The notes: generated by a model from the letters alone, not told the origin. A stretch of DNA of 64,000 nt from an uncultured Alphaproteobacteria bacterium (GCA_902826695.1 CADEFU010000005.1:62001-126000), one strand, 5' to 3'. Positions 25,119 through 33,504 are shown, counted from the first letter of the stretch. Numbers and translations: made by a program.

Positions 25119-25490
25119 ATGCCGCTCGGCAAAATCGCCCAGATCGCCCTTTCCACCCGCGACCTACCCAAGGCGGTGGCCTTCTACCGCGACGTCGTCG
25201 GCCTCAAACTCTTGTTCGAGGTCTCCGGCATGGCCTTCTTCGACGCCGGCGGCACCCGCCTGATGATCGGCGCCGCCCACTTCACCGGCGACCTGCAGAA
25301 CAACACCTACATCTACTTCGACGCCGGCGACTGGTACGAAACCGAAGCCGCGCTCACCGCCCGCGGCCTCAAATTCGAACGCGACGCCGAGGTCGTGCAG
25401 CGCGAGGGAAGCAAGGAACACGCACTGCGCTTCTTCAAGGACCCCGACGGCAACGCACTCGCCATCATGGGCTGGCGCACGCCCAAATAG
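25119..25490 (+). CDS. VOC family protein (glyoxalase/bleomycin-resistance type)
   Basis: A 123-residue single-unit VOC protein. QIALSTRDLPKAVAFYRDVVG carries the first part of the metal site region, with Gln-Ile-Ala in place of the common His, so metal binding may differ. RFFKDPDGNALAIMGW supplies the C-terminal block. It could bind a hydrophobic or electrophilic small molecule. The start ATG 25119 has AAAGGAG eight bases upstream. It is probably repressed by the divergent MarR protein. Confidence 0.85.
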   Translation: MPLGKIAQIALSTRDLPKAVAFYRDVVGLKLLFEVSGMAFFDAGGTRLMIGAAHFTGDLQNNTYIYFDAGDWYETEAALTARGLKFERDAEVVQREGSKEHALRFFKDPDGNALAIMGWRTPK

Positions 25491-25493
25491 CCG

Positions 25494-26852
25494 TCACGAC
25501 TTCGTCTTCAACAGCACCAGCTCTTCCGCCGCGGACGGATGCAGCGCCACCGTCGCGTCGAAGTCGCGCTTCGTCGCCTTCATCTTCACCGCGATCGCGA
25601 CGCACTGGATCATCTCGGCCGCCGCCTCGCCCATGACGTGGCAGCCGAGCACCCGCTCGCTCACCGCATCGACGACGAGCTTCATGAAGATCAGCGTATC
25701 GCGCCCCGACATCGTCGCCCGCATCGGCCGGAACGCCGTCTTATAGATATCGACTTGTCCGACCTGCGCCCGCGCCTGCTCCTCGCTGAGCCCCACGACG
25801 CCGATCTCCGGCGTCCCGAACACCGCCGTCGGGATGTCGGCATGATCGACCGCCGTCGGCCGCCCGTTGAACACCGTGTCGGCAAACGCATGCCCTTCGC
25901 GGATCGCAACCGGCGTCAAGTTCACCCGGTCCGTCACGTCGCCGACCGCGTAGATATGCGGCTGCGACGAGCGCGAATAGGCGTCCACTTTCACCGCACG
26001 CCGTTCCGTCAGCTCCACGCCGCAGTGTTCGAGCCCAAGCGCCCCCGTATTCGGGCGCCGTCCAACCGCGAACATCACCTCGTCGACGACATGCTCCGTG
26101 CCGTCCTTGAGCCGCACCCGCTTGCGCCCTGCCTCAGCCCTAATCGAGGCCACGACCGACTTCAAATGCACGTCGATCCCGCGCTTCTGCAGCTCGTGCC
26201 GCATGCGCTCGCGAATCTCGTGATCAAACCCGCGCAGGATCTCCTCGCCGTGATGCACCAGCAGCGTGCGGCTCCCAAGCCCCTTGAAGATGCCGGCAAA
26301 CTCAATCGCAATGTAACCGCCGCCGACCACCATCACCGACTTCGGCAGATGCGGTAAATGAAACGCCTCGTTCGACGTGATGGCAAGGTCGCCACCCTCG
26401 ACGTCCTCCGGCACGAAGGCCCGCCCGCCCGTCGCGATCAGCACGTGTTTCGCCGTGATCGTCTTATCCGACTTCAGCAGGTGCACCGTATGCGGATCGC
26501 GCATCACCGCGCGGTCCTCGAACAGCGTCGCCCCCGCGCTCGCCAGGTTCTTCTTGTAGAGCCCTTCAAGCCGCGCAATCTCGCGGTCCTTGTTCGCGAT
26601 CAGCGTGGCCCAGTCGAACGTCGCGTGCGGCACGTGCCAGCCGAAGCCTGCCGAGTCCGCAAAGTCCTCCGAGAACCGGCTCGCATAGACCATGAGCTTC
26701 TTCGGCACGCAGCCGCGGATGACGCAGGTCCCGCCGGTGCGGTACTCCTCGACGACCGCCGCCCGCGCGCCCGCGAGCGCCGCGATACGAGTCGCGCGGA
26801 CCCCGCCGGAGCCCGCGCCGATCGTCACCAAGTCGTAGTCGTAGTTCGTCAT
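25494..26852 (-). CDS. gor: Glutathione-disulfide reductase
   Basis: A 452-residue FAD/NADPH enzyme reducing glutathione disulfide. The FAD fold is TIGAGSGGVRATRIAALAG. The redox pair is in GGTCVIRGCVPKKLMVYA, the CVIRGC form common in alphaproteobacterial and plant-type reductases. The NADPH domain contains VVGGGYIAIEFAGIF, and the dimerisation domain ends with ALHPSAAEELVLL, providing the catalytic His. ATG 26852 has GAGAGAC upstream; a GTG at 26864 is the alternative. Convergent with the VOC gene (3 bp between stops). Confidence 0.93.
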   Translation of the reverse strand: MTNYDYDLVTIGAGSGGVRATRIAALAGARAAVVEEYRTGGTCVIRGCVPKKLMVYASRFSEDFADSAGFGWHVPHATFDWATLIANKDREIARLEGLYKKNLASAGATLFEDRAVMRDPHTVHLLKSDKTITAKHVLIATGGRAFVPEDVEGGDLAITSNEAFHLPHLPKSVMVVGGGYIAIEFAGIFKGLGSRTLLVHHGEEILRGFDHEIRERMRHELQKRGIDVHLKSVVASIRAEAGRKRVRLKDGTEHVVDEVMFAVGRRPNTGALGLEHCGVELTERRAVKVDAYSRSSQPHIYAVGDVTDRVNLTPVAIREGHAFADTVFNGRPTAVDHADIPTAVFGTPEIGVVGLSEEQARAQVGQVDIYKTAFRPMRATMSGRDTLIFMKLVVDAVSERVLGCHVMGEAAAEMIQCVAIAVKMKATKRDFDATVALHPSAAEELVLLKTKS

Positions 26853-26902
26853 GTCTCTCGCCACTCAGATGCCGGTTCCCCGGCTTCTAGCACGCCTAAG
26901 GG

Positions 26903-26931
26903 ATGAGAGACACGAGGGGCTTTAGAGCCCC
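26903..26931 (-). terminator. Hairpin overlapping the end of the 26922-27947 gene
   Basis: GGGGCT-TTAG-AGCCCC (26916-26931) forms a 6-bp stem that includes the last codon and stop of the gene on the minus strand and is followed by TCGTGTCTCTC. The U-tract is interrupted, so it is a plausible but weak rho-independent terminator. Confidence 0.45.
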
Positions 26932-27947
26932 GCGCGCTTCATCACCGCTTCAAGCGCCGGATCGATCGCCGTCGCTTCCTTTTTCAGGAATTGCAGCAGC
27001 GCAATCTCGGTTTCGTCCACCGTGCCGTCGGCCAGGATGCGCCCGGCCACCCACTTCGCTTCGTCCGCATCGACCTGCTCGCAAGCCAAGCGGCGCTTCA
27101 GCGCCCGCTCTTCGAGCAGCGCCTCGTTCTTCGCCGCCGCCGCACCGAACGGATCGACCTCTTCCCACACCTGCGCGAACGGCACGTTCCCGCGCGCCAG
27201 CGATGTCGCGACACCCGTCAGCAACTGACCGACCGAGCCGCGCTCGTTGAGCCACTTCTCGCGATGCACCGCCTCGTCCCGCGTCGGGATCTTCGGCGCA
27301 TCCATCGAATTCAGCAGATGGTTCGCGATCGCCCGCACGAAGAAATTCGTCCACGCCGGATCGTTGTGCCCGGCCTTGGTCGCGTCGTTCAGCGTGAACA
27401 GAAGGTCCGCTTCGCGGCGCGTGATCATCAGACAACCGTCGCCCGCCGGCGCATGCAGCGCCTTCGACAGAATGGCAACGTCGCCCGCACCGATCGCCGC
27501 CTGCGGCCGGTTCGCGCCGAACGCGGTCTCGCGCGACAGCATCACGCTCTGCCGCACCGCATCGAGCACCAGCATCACAAGCGCTTCCGGTACTTCGCGC
27601 GCCCAATGCACGACGTTGAGCACCAGTTCGAGCTCCGTCTTCGCCGCCACGTGCCCGTCGCGCGTGACGTTTTCGATCAGGTACTTCGCCTGCTCGTCCG
27701 TGACGTAGCCCTGCGGCGAGGTCTGCCACACGAAATAGTCGGTCAGCACTTCCACATAGAGCGCACCGAACGACGAATGCTTGACGGCGCAAGCCTGGTC
27801 CAGCTTGAACATCACGTCCGCATCGTGCTTCGTTACCGAACCCTTGGAATAGATCATGCGGCGAAGCTGCACGGCGTGCTCGGCGTCGATGCACCCTCTC
27901 GCGCGCAAGTTTTGGTCGAGTTCGTCGATCCGAAGTGGCTGCGTCAT
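26922..27947 (-). CDS. Unknown protein with internally duplicated modules
   Basis: A 341-residue soluble protein of no family I can name. It shows an internal duplication. Residues 37-74 (TKHDADVMFKLDQA...) resemble 175-212 (TRREADLLFTLNDA...), and residues 82-115 (TDEQAKYLIENVTRDGHV...) resemble 292-325 (ADEAKWVAGRILADGTV...). The second module type (D-G-x-V followed by E-x-x-L-L) recalls TerB-like or EF-hand-like helical pairs. No signal peptide. Its start is supported by the compact N-terminus MTQPLRIDELDQNLRARG. It lies upstream of gor on the same strand, 69 bp away. Confidence 0.75.
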   Translation of the reverse strand: MTQPLRIDELDQNLRARGCIDAEHAVQLRRMIYSKGSVTKHDADVMFKLDQACAVKHSSFGALYVEVLTDYFVWQTSPQGYVTDEQAKYLIENVTRDGHVAAKTELELVLNVVHWAREVPEALVMLVLDAVRQSVMLSRETAFGANRPQAAIGAGDVAILSKALHAPAGDGCLMITRREADLLFTLNDATKAGHNDPAWTNFFVRAIANHLLNSMDAPKIPTRDEAVHREKWLNERGSVGQLLTGVATSLARGNVPFAQVWEEVDPFGAAAAKNEALLEERALKRRLACEQVDADEAKWVAGRILADGTVDETEIALLQFLKKEATAIDPALEAVMKRAGL

Positions 27948-28078
27948 TGTTTTTGTCTCCTACGGAAAGCGCCTGCGGGCGGCTTTAGGGGACAGTGTGC
28001 CGGAGTCTCCGTTAAGGACACGCAAACCACGCACCGCCGGCCACAACGCCAAGCTGCCTCCGGCGAATGCAAAATCGA

Positions 28079-28150
28079 ATCCGTTAGATCCGTTAGATTG
28101 GCGCATTTCCGCGCTTTCATCCGTTAGAAATCCGTTAGATAGGCGTTAGA
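28079..28150. repeat. Short direct repeats ATCCGTTAGA
   Basis: Four perfect copies of ATCCGTTAGA start at 28079, 28088, 28119 and 28130. The first two share one base and the last two have a one-base gap. A shorter related GCGTTAGA follows at 28143. The spacing pattern (pair, 21-bp gap, pair) is not like CRISPR. It could be an iterated protein-binding site or replication slippage. Confidence 0.8.
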
Positions 28151-28264
28151 CATCCGTTTGCGGCGGGGGCACCCAAGCGACAGAAATCCTTCCTTCAGGC
28201 GCACTGATACCAACCGAAGCGCGAGAGGCGGAAGTTTCGAATGTGTGAATTCGCCAGAACATCG

Positions 28265-28294
28265 TTTCACCATGTGAAAAGTAATAGTTATAGT
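28265..28294 (+). promoter_or_regulatory. Palindrome overlapping a possible promoter for the PhyH gene
   Basis: TTTCAC-CAT-GTGAAA (28265-28279) is a perfect 6+6 inverted repeat. TATAGT (28289-28294) lies 18 bp after TTTCAC and could be the -10 box. The distance to the PhyH start (148 bp) is long, so this is tentative. Confidence 0.35.
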
Positions 28295-28340
28295 AGCACA
28301 AGCAAAGAGGCCGGCGCAACGGCGCTGCGGCAGAATGAAA

Positions 28341-28423
28341 CGCCAAGCACGCCAAGCCGCTCTGCCCAGTCGGCCAGCCCGCCGCTGCGCCACTGCCCGA
28401 TTTGTTTCCCGCAAAGACGCAAA
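28341..28423. repeat. Half-copy of the palindromic intergenic element
   Basis: CGCCAAGCACGCCAAGC (28341-28357) differs by one base from the outer arm of the 18949-19211 element. CCCGCAAAGACGCAAAC (28407-28423) resembles its inner arm, and the spacing (66 bp) is nearly the same as in the full element (about 70 bp). This is evidently one half of the same repeat family. Confidence 0.6.
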
Positions 28424-28441
28424 CGGTGTAGGCTCCACCCC

Positions 28442-29227
28442 ATGCCCAAGCTCCACCCGCGAAACCGCGACTTCGCCTGGCGCCCGAGTGCCGCGCCGCT
28501 CGCGATCCTGACCCAAGCCCAAGCCGCGCAATACGACCGCGACGGCTTCTTCCTGTTCGAACGCGCGTTCAACGCGGACGAGGTCGCGGCCGTCATCGCC
28601 GCGATCGACCCGTTCGAAGCCGAAGGCGAGCGCTGGCTGAGAAACCAGCCCGACGGCAAATTCCTGATCGCCAAGGCCGATGCGATCACGTTCACGATCC
28701 ACCTGGTCGCAAAGTCGCCCGCGCTAAACCGCTTCAGCCGCCACCCCGTGCTCGCCAAAATCGCGCGCGACACACTGGGCCCAAAGCCGCGCCTCTACTG
28801 GGATCAAGCCGTCTATAAAAAGCCGGGCAACCCGGAAGAATTCCCCTGGCACCAGGACAACGGCTACACCTACGTCGAGCCGCAGCAATACCTCACCTGC
28901 TGGATCGCGCTGACCGACGCGACGGTCGAGAACGGCTGCCCCTGGGTCGTGCCGGGCCTGCACCGCTTAGGCACGCTCGCCCACGAAGCAACCCCGCTCG
29001 GCTGGCAGTGCTTGTCGAACCCGCAAGGCGCCATCCCCGTCGAAGCCAAAGCCGGCGACATCGTCGTCTTCTCGTCGCTCACACCCCACCGCACCGGCCC
29101 GAACCGCACGAACACGACGCGCAAAGCCTACATCCTCCAATACGCCCCCGACGGCGCCCGGGCGTATCCGGATGGGGGAGACAAGTCGGTGGCGCAGGAT
29201 GATGGGGCGCGGCAGTATTTGGTTTGA
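28442..29227 (+). CDS. Phytanoyl-CoA dioxygenase (PhyH) family protein
   Basis: A 261-residue Fe(II)/2-oxoglutarate oxygenase. Iron ligands are seen in FPWHQDNGYTYV (HxD, near residue 140) and in LTPHRTGPNRT (distal His and 2-oxoglutarate Arg, near residue 220). The QYDRDGFFLFERAFNADEV start of the fold is also typical. Substrate unknown. ATG 28442 (MPKLHPRNRDF) is chosen because everything upstream in frame is repeat-derived. It is followed directly by a tRNA-Lys remnant. Confidence 0.88.
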   Translation: MPKLHPRNRDFAWRPSAAPLAILTQAQAAQYDRDGFFLFERAFNADEVAAVIAAIDPFEAEGERWLRNQPDGKFLIAKADAITFTIHLVAKSPALNRFSRHPVLAKIARDTLGPKPRLYWDQAVYKKPGNPEEFPWHQDNGYTYVEPQQYLTCWIALTDATVENGCPWVVPGLHRLGTLAHEATPLGWQCLSNPQGAIPVEAKAGDIVVFSSLTPHRTGPNRTNTTRKAYILQYAPDGARAYPDGGDKSVAQDDGARQYLV

Positions 29228-29248
29228 CGCGTCCCCCAGTCCTGCCCC

Positions 29249-29295
29249 AGAGCAGCTGACTCGGGTCGCAGGTTCGATCCCTGCATCACCCACCA
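29249..29295 (+). pseudogene. tRNA-Lys remnant (3' half, anticodon loop deleted)
   Basis: Bases 29249-29261 (AGAGCAGCTGACT) match the D-arm/anticodon-stem part of the tRNA-Lys at 34518-34593. Bases 29262-29295 match its variable loop, T-arm, acceptor stem and CCA. The nine bases holding the anticodon (CTTAATCAG) are missing, and no 5' half is present. The T-stem keeps pairing but as GCAGG/CCTGC instead of GTAGG/CCTAC. Such 3' tRNA fragments are typical att-site remnants of integrative elements. Confidence 0.8.
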
Positions 29296-29437
29296 ATAAA
29301 TCAATGGGTTAGGCGGCCCGATCTTGAGCCCTTCGATTCTGGGACACGCTGGGTGACACAGTTGACTGAGCCGCCCTGTCGCAAAGCGTGAATGAGTAGA
29401 CCAACGCTACGGGTGGGCAACGGCGACGATGTAAGGG

Positions 29438-29671
29438 TCAGCCGACACGTGGCCCGTGACCCAAAATTGCGGGCAGAATGGCTCGTTCGTACTCTTTGGT
29501 AACGTCCTCCAGTCTGTCGAGAAGTTCCTTATGCTCGCGCAACAGACGCTGTGCGGTATCTCCAATGACGCCGATGTGGGGGCCCGGCCCAAGGCTCGCC
29601 AGGGCGCGCTGATTGCGCGTCAGTTCTTCCGTAATTGTCCGCGAACGTCTGAGGAATTCGTCTGGGGTCAT
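29438..29671 (-). CDS. Small hypothetical protein in a foreign-looking segment
   Basis: A 77-residue, charged, helical protein (MTPDEFLRRSRTITEELTRNQ...) with a heptad-like LLREHKELLDRLEDVTKEYER region, likely a coiled coil. No family recognised. ATG 29671 begins 8 bases after the stop of the 310-aa gene, so the two form an operon. Base composition is visibly less GC-rich than in neighbouring genes. Confidence 0.6.
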   Translation of the reverse strand: MTPDEFLRRSRTITEELTRNQRALASLGPGPHIGVIGDTAQRLLREHKELLDRLEDVTKEYERAILPAILGHGPRVG

Positions 29672-29679
29672 GACGTTGA

Positions 29680-30612
29680 CTAGTCGTCGCTAACAATGAC
29701 GGTTTGTGGCGGTGCTAGCTTCTTGGGAGGCGGCGGAGGTTCGTCTTCCTGATCTTGTTCCGTTGCCAACGAACCCTGAGCGGCAATAGCAGCCCTGCTG
29801 GGAGAACCGAACAGCGCAGCCTCCATTGCGGCCACATCGCGCTTCAGTCCGGGGTTGTTTTTGATCATATCCCGTTGAGAATCTGAGAGTTGTTCGAGGT
29901 ACTGCCTCGCCTCGCCATTCGTCGTCACCTTCACGGCAACAAAAGCATCTGTTACAAGCACGTAGTTGGGCACGTCCTTGTGGGCCAGCACCATATTCGC
30001 AATCGCTCGCGAATTGATCTCATTTGTCTCCGCCTGAACCTTGTCGATCATAGCCAACTCGATGGCCCTCCCCGTCTTCTTGTAGATTGTTTTCGCCTCC
30101 GCACTAGTGACGGCTTCGGTGGATTTGGCGAAGAAGCGCCTCATGAGCGAGCCATACTCAGTGATGCCACCTGGCACTGGATGTAACCCGTTTACATGGA
30201 AAGCGCCGATCATCGCCTCCAAGAGGTTGATGCCGAACCTAGCTTCATCGGGGGTATAGAAACTCACCTCCGAAACTCGGTGAAATCTCAGCTTAGCGAA
30301 TGCTTTGCTCTGGCTTAGTATGAAAAGGACTTCTGCGTTCTCCGCCTCAACGCGAGCCTCAAGTGCGCTCAATCGCGCCGCAAACTCCACTGAGTTTGCT
30401 TCAAGACCGACCTGGGCGGACGCGTAGCCATAGTAGTCACCTGCTAGCCCAAGAGGGCGGCCAAACCTTGTACCCAACAACCCGCTGGTAGCTCTTGGGT
30501 CAGGGAATGCGTTCTCTCGTGCAAGACGGTCTAGTATCAGCTCAAGCTTCGCAATGCGCTCGTGAAGCGAACCTATTAGGGCTTGTTGGTCGGCGTCTTT
30601 TGTTTCGGCCAT
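29680..30612 (-). CDS. Hypothetical protein, possibly horizontally acquired
   Basis: A 310-residue protein. The N-terminal coiled coil (residues about 5-35, ADQQALIGSLHERIAKLELI) is followed by a helical middle and a proline-rich acidic tail (EDEPPPPPKKLAPP). No membrane segment or known domain is recognised. Lower GC, more A/T-ending codons than its neighbours and the tRNA-Lys remnant 0.4 kb away suggest it came with an integrated element. ATG 30612 has GAGG about 8 bases upstream. Confidence 0.72.
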   Translation of the reverse strand: MAETKDADQQALIGSLHERIAKLELILDRLARENAFPDPRATSGLLGTRFGRPLGLAGDYYGYASAQVGLEANSVEFAARLSALEARVEAENAEVLFILSQSKAFAKLRFHRVSEVSFYTPDEARFGINLLEAMIGAFHVNGLHPVPGGITEYGSLMRRFFAKSTEAVTSAEAKTIYKKTGRAIELAMIDKVQAETNEINSRAIANMVLAHKDVPNYVLVTDAFVAVKVTTNGEARQYLEQLSDSQRDMIKNNPGLKRDVAAMEAALFGSPSRAAIAAQGSLATEQDQEDEPPPPPKKLAPPQTVIVSDD

Positions 30613-30790
30613 GCGGCTTGCCTCGGCGATCTGGACGAAGTGCTATAGCGCACGCGACGCGCATAACCAAATTCCCGTGCAACGCGAATTTGAATCTCCA
30701 ATGACACAGGGACAGCATACCTATTCCCCGCCCCGACAGCGACGGCCATCCGGTCGGGCCGCACCGACGCAGACTTCCACGCGACACCCG

Positions 30791-30830
30791 AAATCAAAAT
30801 CCCCGGAGCCGCCTGCACGGCCCCGGGGAT
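30791..30830 (-). terminator. Terminator after the outer-membrane protein gene
   Basis: ATCCCCGG / CCGGGGAT (30799-30806 and 30823-30830) form an 8-bp stem, with an inner GCCG/CGGC pairing. On the minus strand it is followed by TTTGATTTC. It sits about 30 bp beyond the stop of the 30860-31474 gene. Confidence 0.65.
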
Positions 30831-30859
30831 CAAACCTGCTCGCAATGGCTCTGGCGCCG

Positions 30860-31474
30860 CTACAGCGCCCAGTTCAACCCAACCGTCAGCCGGTCCGTCG
30901 TGAACTCGTGCGGGCCGTCCGGCGTCGCGGGGAAGCCGCTGCCGTTCGAGCCGTAGTCGCTATAGCGGTACTCGATCGCCAACGACATCCGCTCCGCGAT
31001 CGGCACCTCGACGCCCGCGCCCAGCGTCCAACCCCACGCGTCGTGGTCGGTCACGAAGAACGGCAACAACACCTGCGAATACTTCGTCTCGAACTGCGCA
31101 TAGGCGACGCCGCCTGTGACGTAGGGCGTGAACCCGTCCATCGCATAGCCCAGCCGCGCACGCAGCGAGCCTTCGAACTCGGCCCGCGTCTTGAACACGA
31201 CCGGTCCGCCGGTGAAGAAGATCGATGCATGCACGAAGTCGTAGGCCACGTCGCCGGCGACGCCGAAGAGCCATCCGTCCGACTTCCAATCGTGCCCGAC
31301 TTGAAGCCCAACAAGCCCGCCGTCGCCGTCATAGTCTTGCGGCGTCGTGGTCTCGCGCGCCGTGACGTCCAGCGCCTCATACCCGCCGAAGACGCCGGCA
31401 TACGTGCCGGCATGTGCCGCCGCCACGCTCGCAAAAGAAACCGCAACAACAGCGGCATTGATCGACAAACGCAT
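30860..31474 (-). CDS. Outer-membrane beta-barrel protein (Omp25/OmpA-barrel-like porin family)
   Basis: A 204-residue exported protein with a signal peptide (MRLSINAAVVAVSFASVAAAHA) and alternating beta strands. Barrel signatures are GLQVGHDWKSDGWLFGVAGD, LRARLGYAMDGFTPYVTGG and the C-terminal SLAIEYRYSDYG...LTVGLNWAL ending in an aromatic/hydrophobic residue pattern. It resembles the small eight-stranded surface antigens common in alphaproteobacteria. GGAGGGG precedes ATG 31474. Confidence 0.85.
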   Translation of the reverse strand: MRLSINAAVVAVSFASVAAAHAGTYAGVFGGYEALDVTARETTTPQDYDGDGGLVGLQVGHDWKSDGWLFGVAGDVAYDFVHASIFFTGGPVVFKTRAEFEGSLRARLGYAMDGFTPYVTGGVAYAQFETKYSQVLLPFFVTDHDAWGWTLGAGVEVPIAERMSLAIEYRYSDYGSNGSGFPATPDGPHEFTTDRLTVGLNWAL

Positions 31475-31615
31475 GAGCCCCTCCAAGCAGCGAATCACTG
31501 CAGGTCGCAAGACTCGCCAATTGCCAACTCATGCGAAAGCGCGCCGCGTGGGCGAGCGCAACAGTGTGGCCGCGTTGCGACACGGCCAGCAGCGGAAACC
31601 GCAGAACCCCGCGCC

Positions 31616-32083
31616 TCAGCGCACGCGCGTGTAATTGAACGTCAGCTTCTGCCCCTTGCCGTCAAGCGTCCCCACCGTCGCCTCCAGCGTGTCGGGGCCT
31701 GTGCGCCGGTACTCAATCCGCTGCGGCCAGTCGTGCGCAGGGCTCGTGAACACCAGCGTCTTCGCATCGTGCGCGGTGAGCCGGAACGGTGTCGGCTGTT
31801 CCCCGCCGGGCTGCGCGATGAAGAGGATGCCTTCTTTGCGGTTCTCGATGCGCATGAACTCGAACGCGTTCGAAAGTCCGTTTACCGTGCGGCTCACGCC
31901 CACGATCACGTTGCCTTTGTTGTTCGTCCAAACCTCGTCGACGACCGTGCTGCCCCGCACCTCGCGCCACGTGCCTTCGAGCATCGCCATCGCGCCCCAG
32001 GCATCGACGCTCTCGGCACGCACCTCGGCGCGGCCTGCAAACAAAAGCGCCGCAACCGCCACCGCCAGCCAAACCCGTACCAT
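31616..32083 (-). CDS. Exported DUF6265-like protein
   Basis: A 155-residue protein with a signal peptide (MVRVWLAVAVAALLFAGRAEVRA). AMLEGTWREVRGSTVVDEVW, FMRIENRKEGILFIAQPGGE and VFTSPAHDWPQRIEYRR match the DUF6265 pattern (lipocalin-like beta fold) as I remember it. Function unknown. GGGAGGT lies nine bases before ATG 32083. Same strand as the outer-membrane protein gene, 141 bp upstream of it. Confidence 0.78.
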   Translation of the reverse strand: MVRVWLAVAVAALLFAGRAEVRAESVDAWGAMAMLEGTWREVRGSTVVDEVWTNNKGNVIVGVSRTVNGLSNAFEFMRIENRKEGILFIAQPGGEQPTPFRLTAHDAKTLVFTSPAHDWPQRIEYRRTGPDTLEATVGTLDGKGQKLTFNYTRVR

Positions 32084-32235
32084 CGCTGTGAAACCTCCCA
32101 AGAACCGAAGAAACCGTAATGGCGCGGCGCCCAGGCCGCAACCGGCGGCCCATCGGATTTGTCCGCCGCCCCATTGCCGAATGCGCCAAACGGGTGTCCA
32201 TTACGCGAAACGCTATTGCATCGGAGCCTGACGCC

Positions 32236-33504
32236 ATGAACGCCCACGCAACCATCGACATCAAAGCCGCGCGCGAAGAGGCTTACGCCCTGCCGCTGGA
32301 GAAGGTGAACCCCGCCCAGCCCGCGCTGTTCCAGGCCGACGCGATGTGGCCCTATTTCGAACGCCTGCGCAAAGAAGACCCCGTCCACTACACGGCGGAA
32401 AGCGAGTTCGGCGCCTATTGGTCGATCACGAAGTTCAACGACATCGTGGCGATCGACTCGAACCACCAGACGTTCTCGTCCGACTACACGCGCGGCGGCA
32501 TCACGATCGCGGGCGGCACGACGAACTTCGAACCGCTGCCGATGTTCATCGCCATGGACCCGCCGCGCCACGACGTGCAGCGCAAGGCGGTGACGCCCGC
32601 CGTCGCGCCGGCGCAGCTCGCCGCCATGGCACCGCAAATCCGCGAACGCGCGGCCGGCATCTTGGATTCGCTTCCCATCGGCAAAGAGTTCGACTGGGTC
32701 GACCTCGTCTCGAAGGAACTGACCGCGATGACGCTGGCGACGCTGTTCGGCGCGCCGCAGAAGGACCGCCGCCAGATCACGCACTGGTCCGACGTCGTGA
32801 CGGCGGTGCCGATGAAAGGCGGCCTCATCGAAACGTTCGAGGAGAAGCTCAAAGTTTTCGACGAGTACAACGCCTACTTCGTCGGCCTGTGGAACGAGAA
32901 GGTCAACGCGCCGCCGCAAGCGGACATGATCTCGATGCTGGCCCACCACCCGGAAACGAGGCATATGGCCCCGCGCGAGTATTTCGGAAACGTGGTGCTG
33001 CTCACCGTCGGCGGCAACGACACGACGCGCAACACGATTTCGGGCTCCGTGCTCGCGCTGAACCGCAACCCCGCCGAATACGCGAAGCTGCGCGCGAACC
33101 CGGGCCTCATCCCGAACATGGTCTCGGAGACGATCCGCTGGCAAACGCCGCTCGCCCACATGCGCCGCACGGCGGTCAAGGACTACGAGTTCGAGGGGAA
33201 GCAGATCAAAGAAGGCGACAAGGTCGTCATGTGGTACGTCTCCGGCAACCGCGACGACGAAGTGATCGACCGCCCCAACGACTACATCATCGACCGCGAC
33301 CGCGCCCGCCACCACGTCTCCTTCGGCTTCGGCATCCACCGCTGCGTCGGCAACCGCGTGGCGGAGCTGCAGCTCACGATCATCTGGGAAGAAATCCTAA
33401 AACGCTTCCCCGAAATCGTCGTCACCGCCGAACCGAAGCGCACCTACTCCACGTTCGTGAAGGGCTACGAAACGCTGCCGGTTGTGATCCCGAAGCGGAA
33501 CTAA
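32236..33504 (+). CDS. Cytochrome P450, CYP153-like
   Basis: A 422-residue soluble P450. The I-helix oxygen-binding motif is LTVGGNDTTRNTISG, the ExxR motif is SETIRWQTPLAHMRRTA, and the haem loop is FGFGIHRCVGNRVAELQ with Cys as axial ligand. The haem loop and HMRRTA are characteristic of CYP153 alkane/fatty-acid terminal hydroxylases and relatives. No ferredoxin or ferredoxin reductase gene is adjacent, so the redox partners must be elsewhere. ATG 32236 (MNAHATIDIKAAREEAY) is preferred. Confidence 0.9.
   Translation: MNAHATIDIKAAREEAYALPLEKVNPAQPALFQADAMWPYFERLRKEDPVHYTAESEFGAYWSITKFNDIVAIDSNHQTFSSDYTRGGITIAGGTTNFEPLPMFIAMDPPRHDVQRKAVTPAVAPAQLAAMAPQIRERAAGILDSLPIGKEFDWVDLVSKELTAMTLATLFGAPQKDRRQITHWSDVVTAVPMKGGLIETFEEKLKVFDEYNAYFVGLWNEKVNAPPQADMISMLAHHPETRHMAPREYFGNVVLLTVGGNDTTRNTISGSVLALNRNPAEYAKLRANPGLIPNMVSETIRWQTPLAHMRRTAVKDYEFEGKQIKEGDKVVMWYVSGNRDDEVIDRPNDYIIDRDRARHHVSFGFGIHRCVGNRVAELQLTIIWEEILKRFPEIVVTAEPKRTYSTFVKGYETLPVVIPKRN

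Larger units (their letters stand above)
27948..28441. other. 494-bp intergenic region with repeats
   Basis: No convincing gene. It holds a cluster of short direct repeats (28079-28150), a TTTCAC-N3-GTGAAA palindrome (28265-28279) that could overlap a promoter for the PhyH gene, and a half-copy of the palindromic intergenic repeat (28341-28423). An in-frame extension of the PhyH ORF runs back to 28241, but its residues are low-complexity and cross the repeat. Confidence 0.6.

Noticed and set aside
28079..28150. Possible CRISPR array
   Set aside because: Repeats are only 10 bp, with spacers of -1 to 21 bp and no cas genes; not a CRISPR.
30611..32119. 502-codon plus-strand ORF
   Set aside because: It runs antisense through the outer-membrane protein and DUF6265 genes, both of which have signal peptides, good ribosome-binding sites and family motifs.
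31906..33339. 477-codon minus-strand ORF over the P450 gene
   Set aside because: Antisense shadow of the P450. Composition is dominated by R, H, V and D repeats, and it has no recognisable fold or ribosome-binding site.
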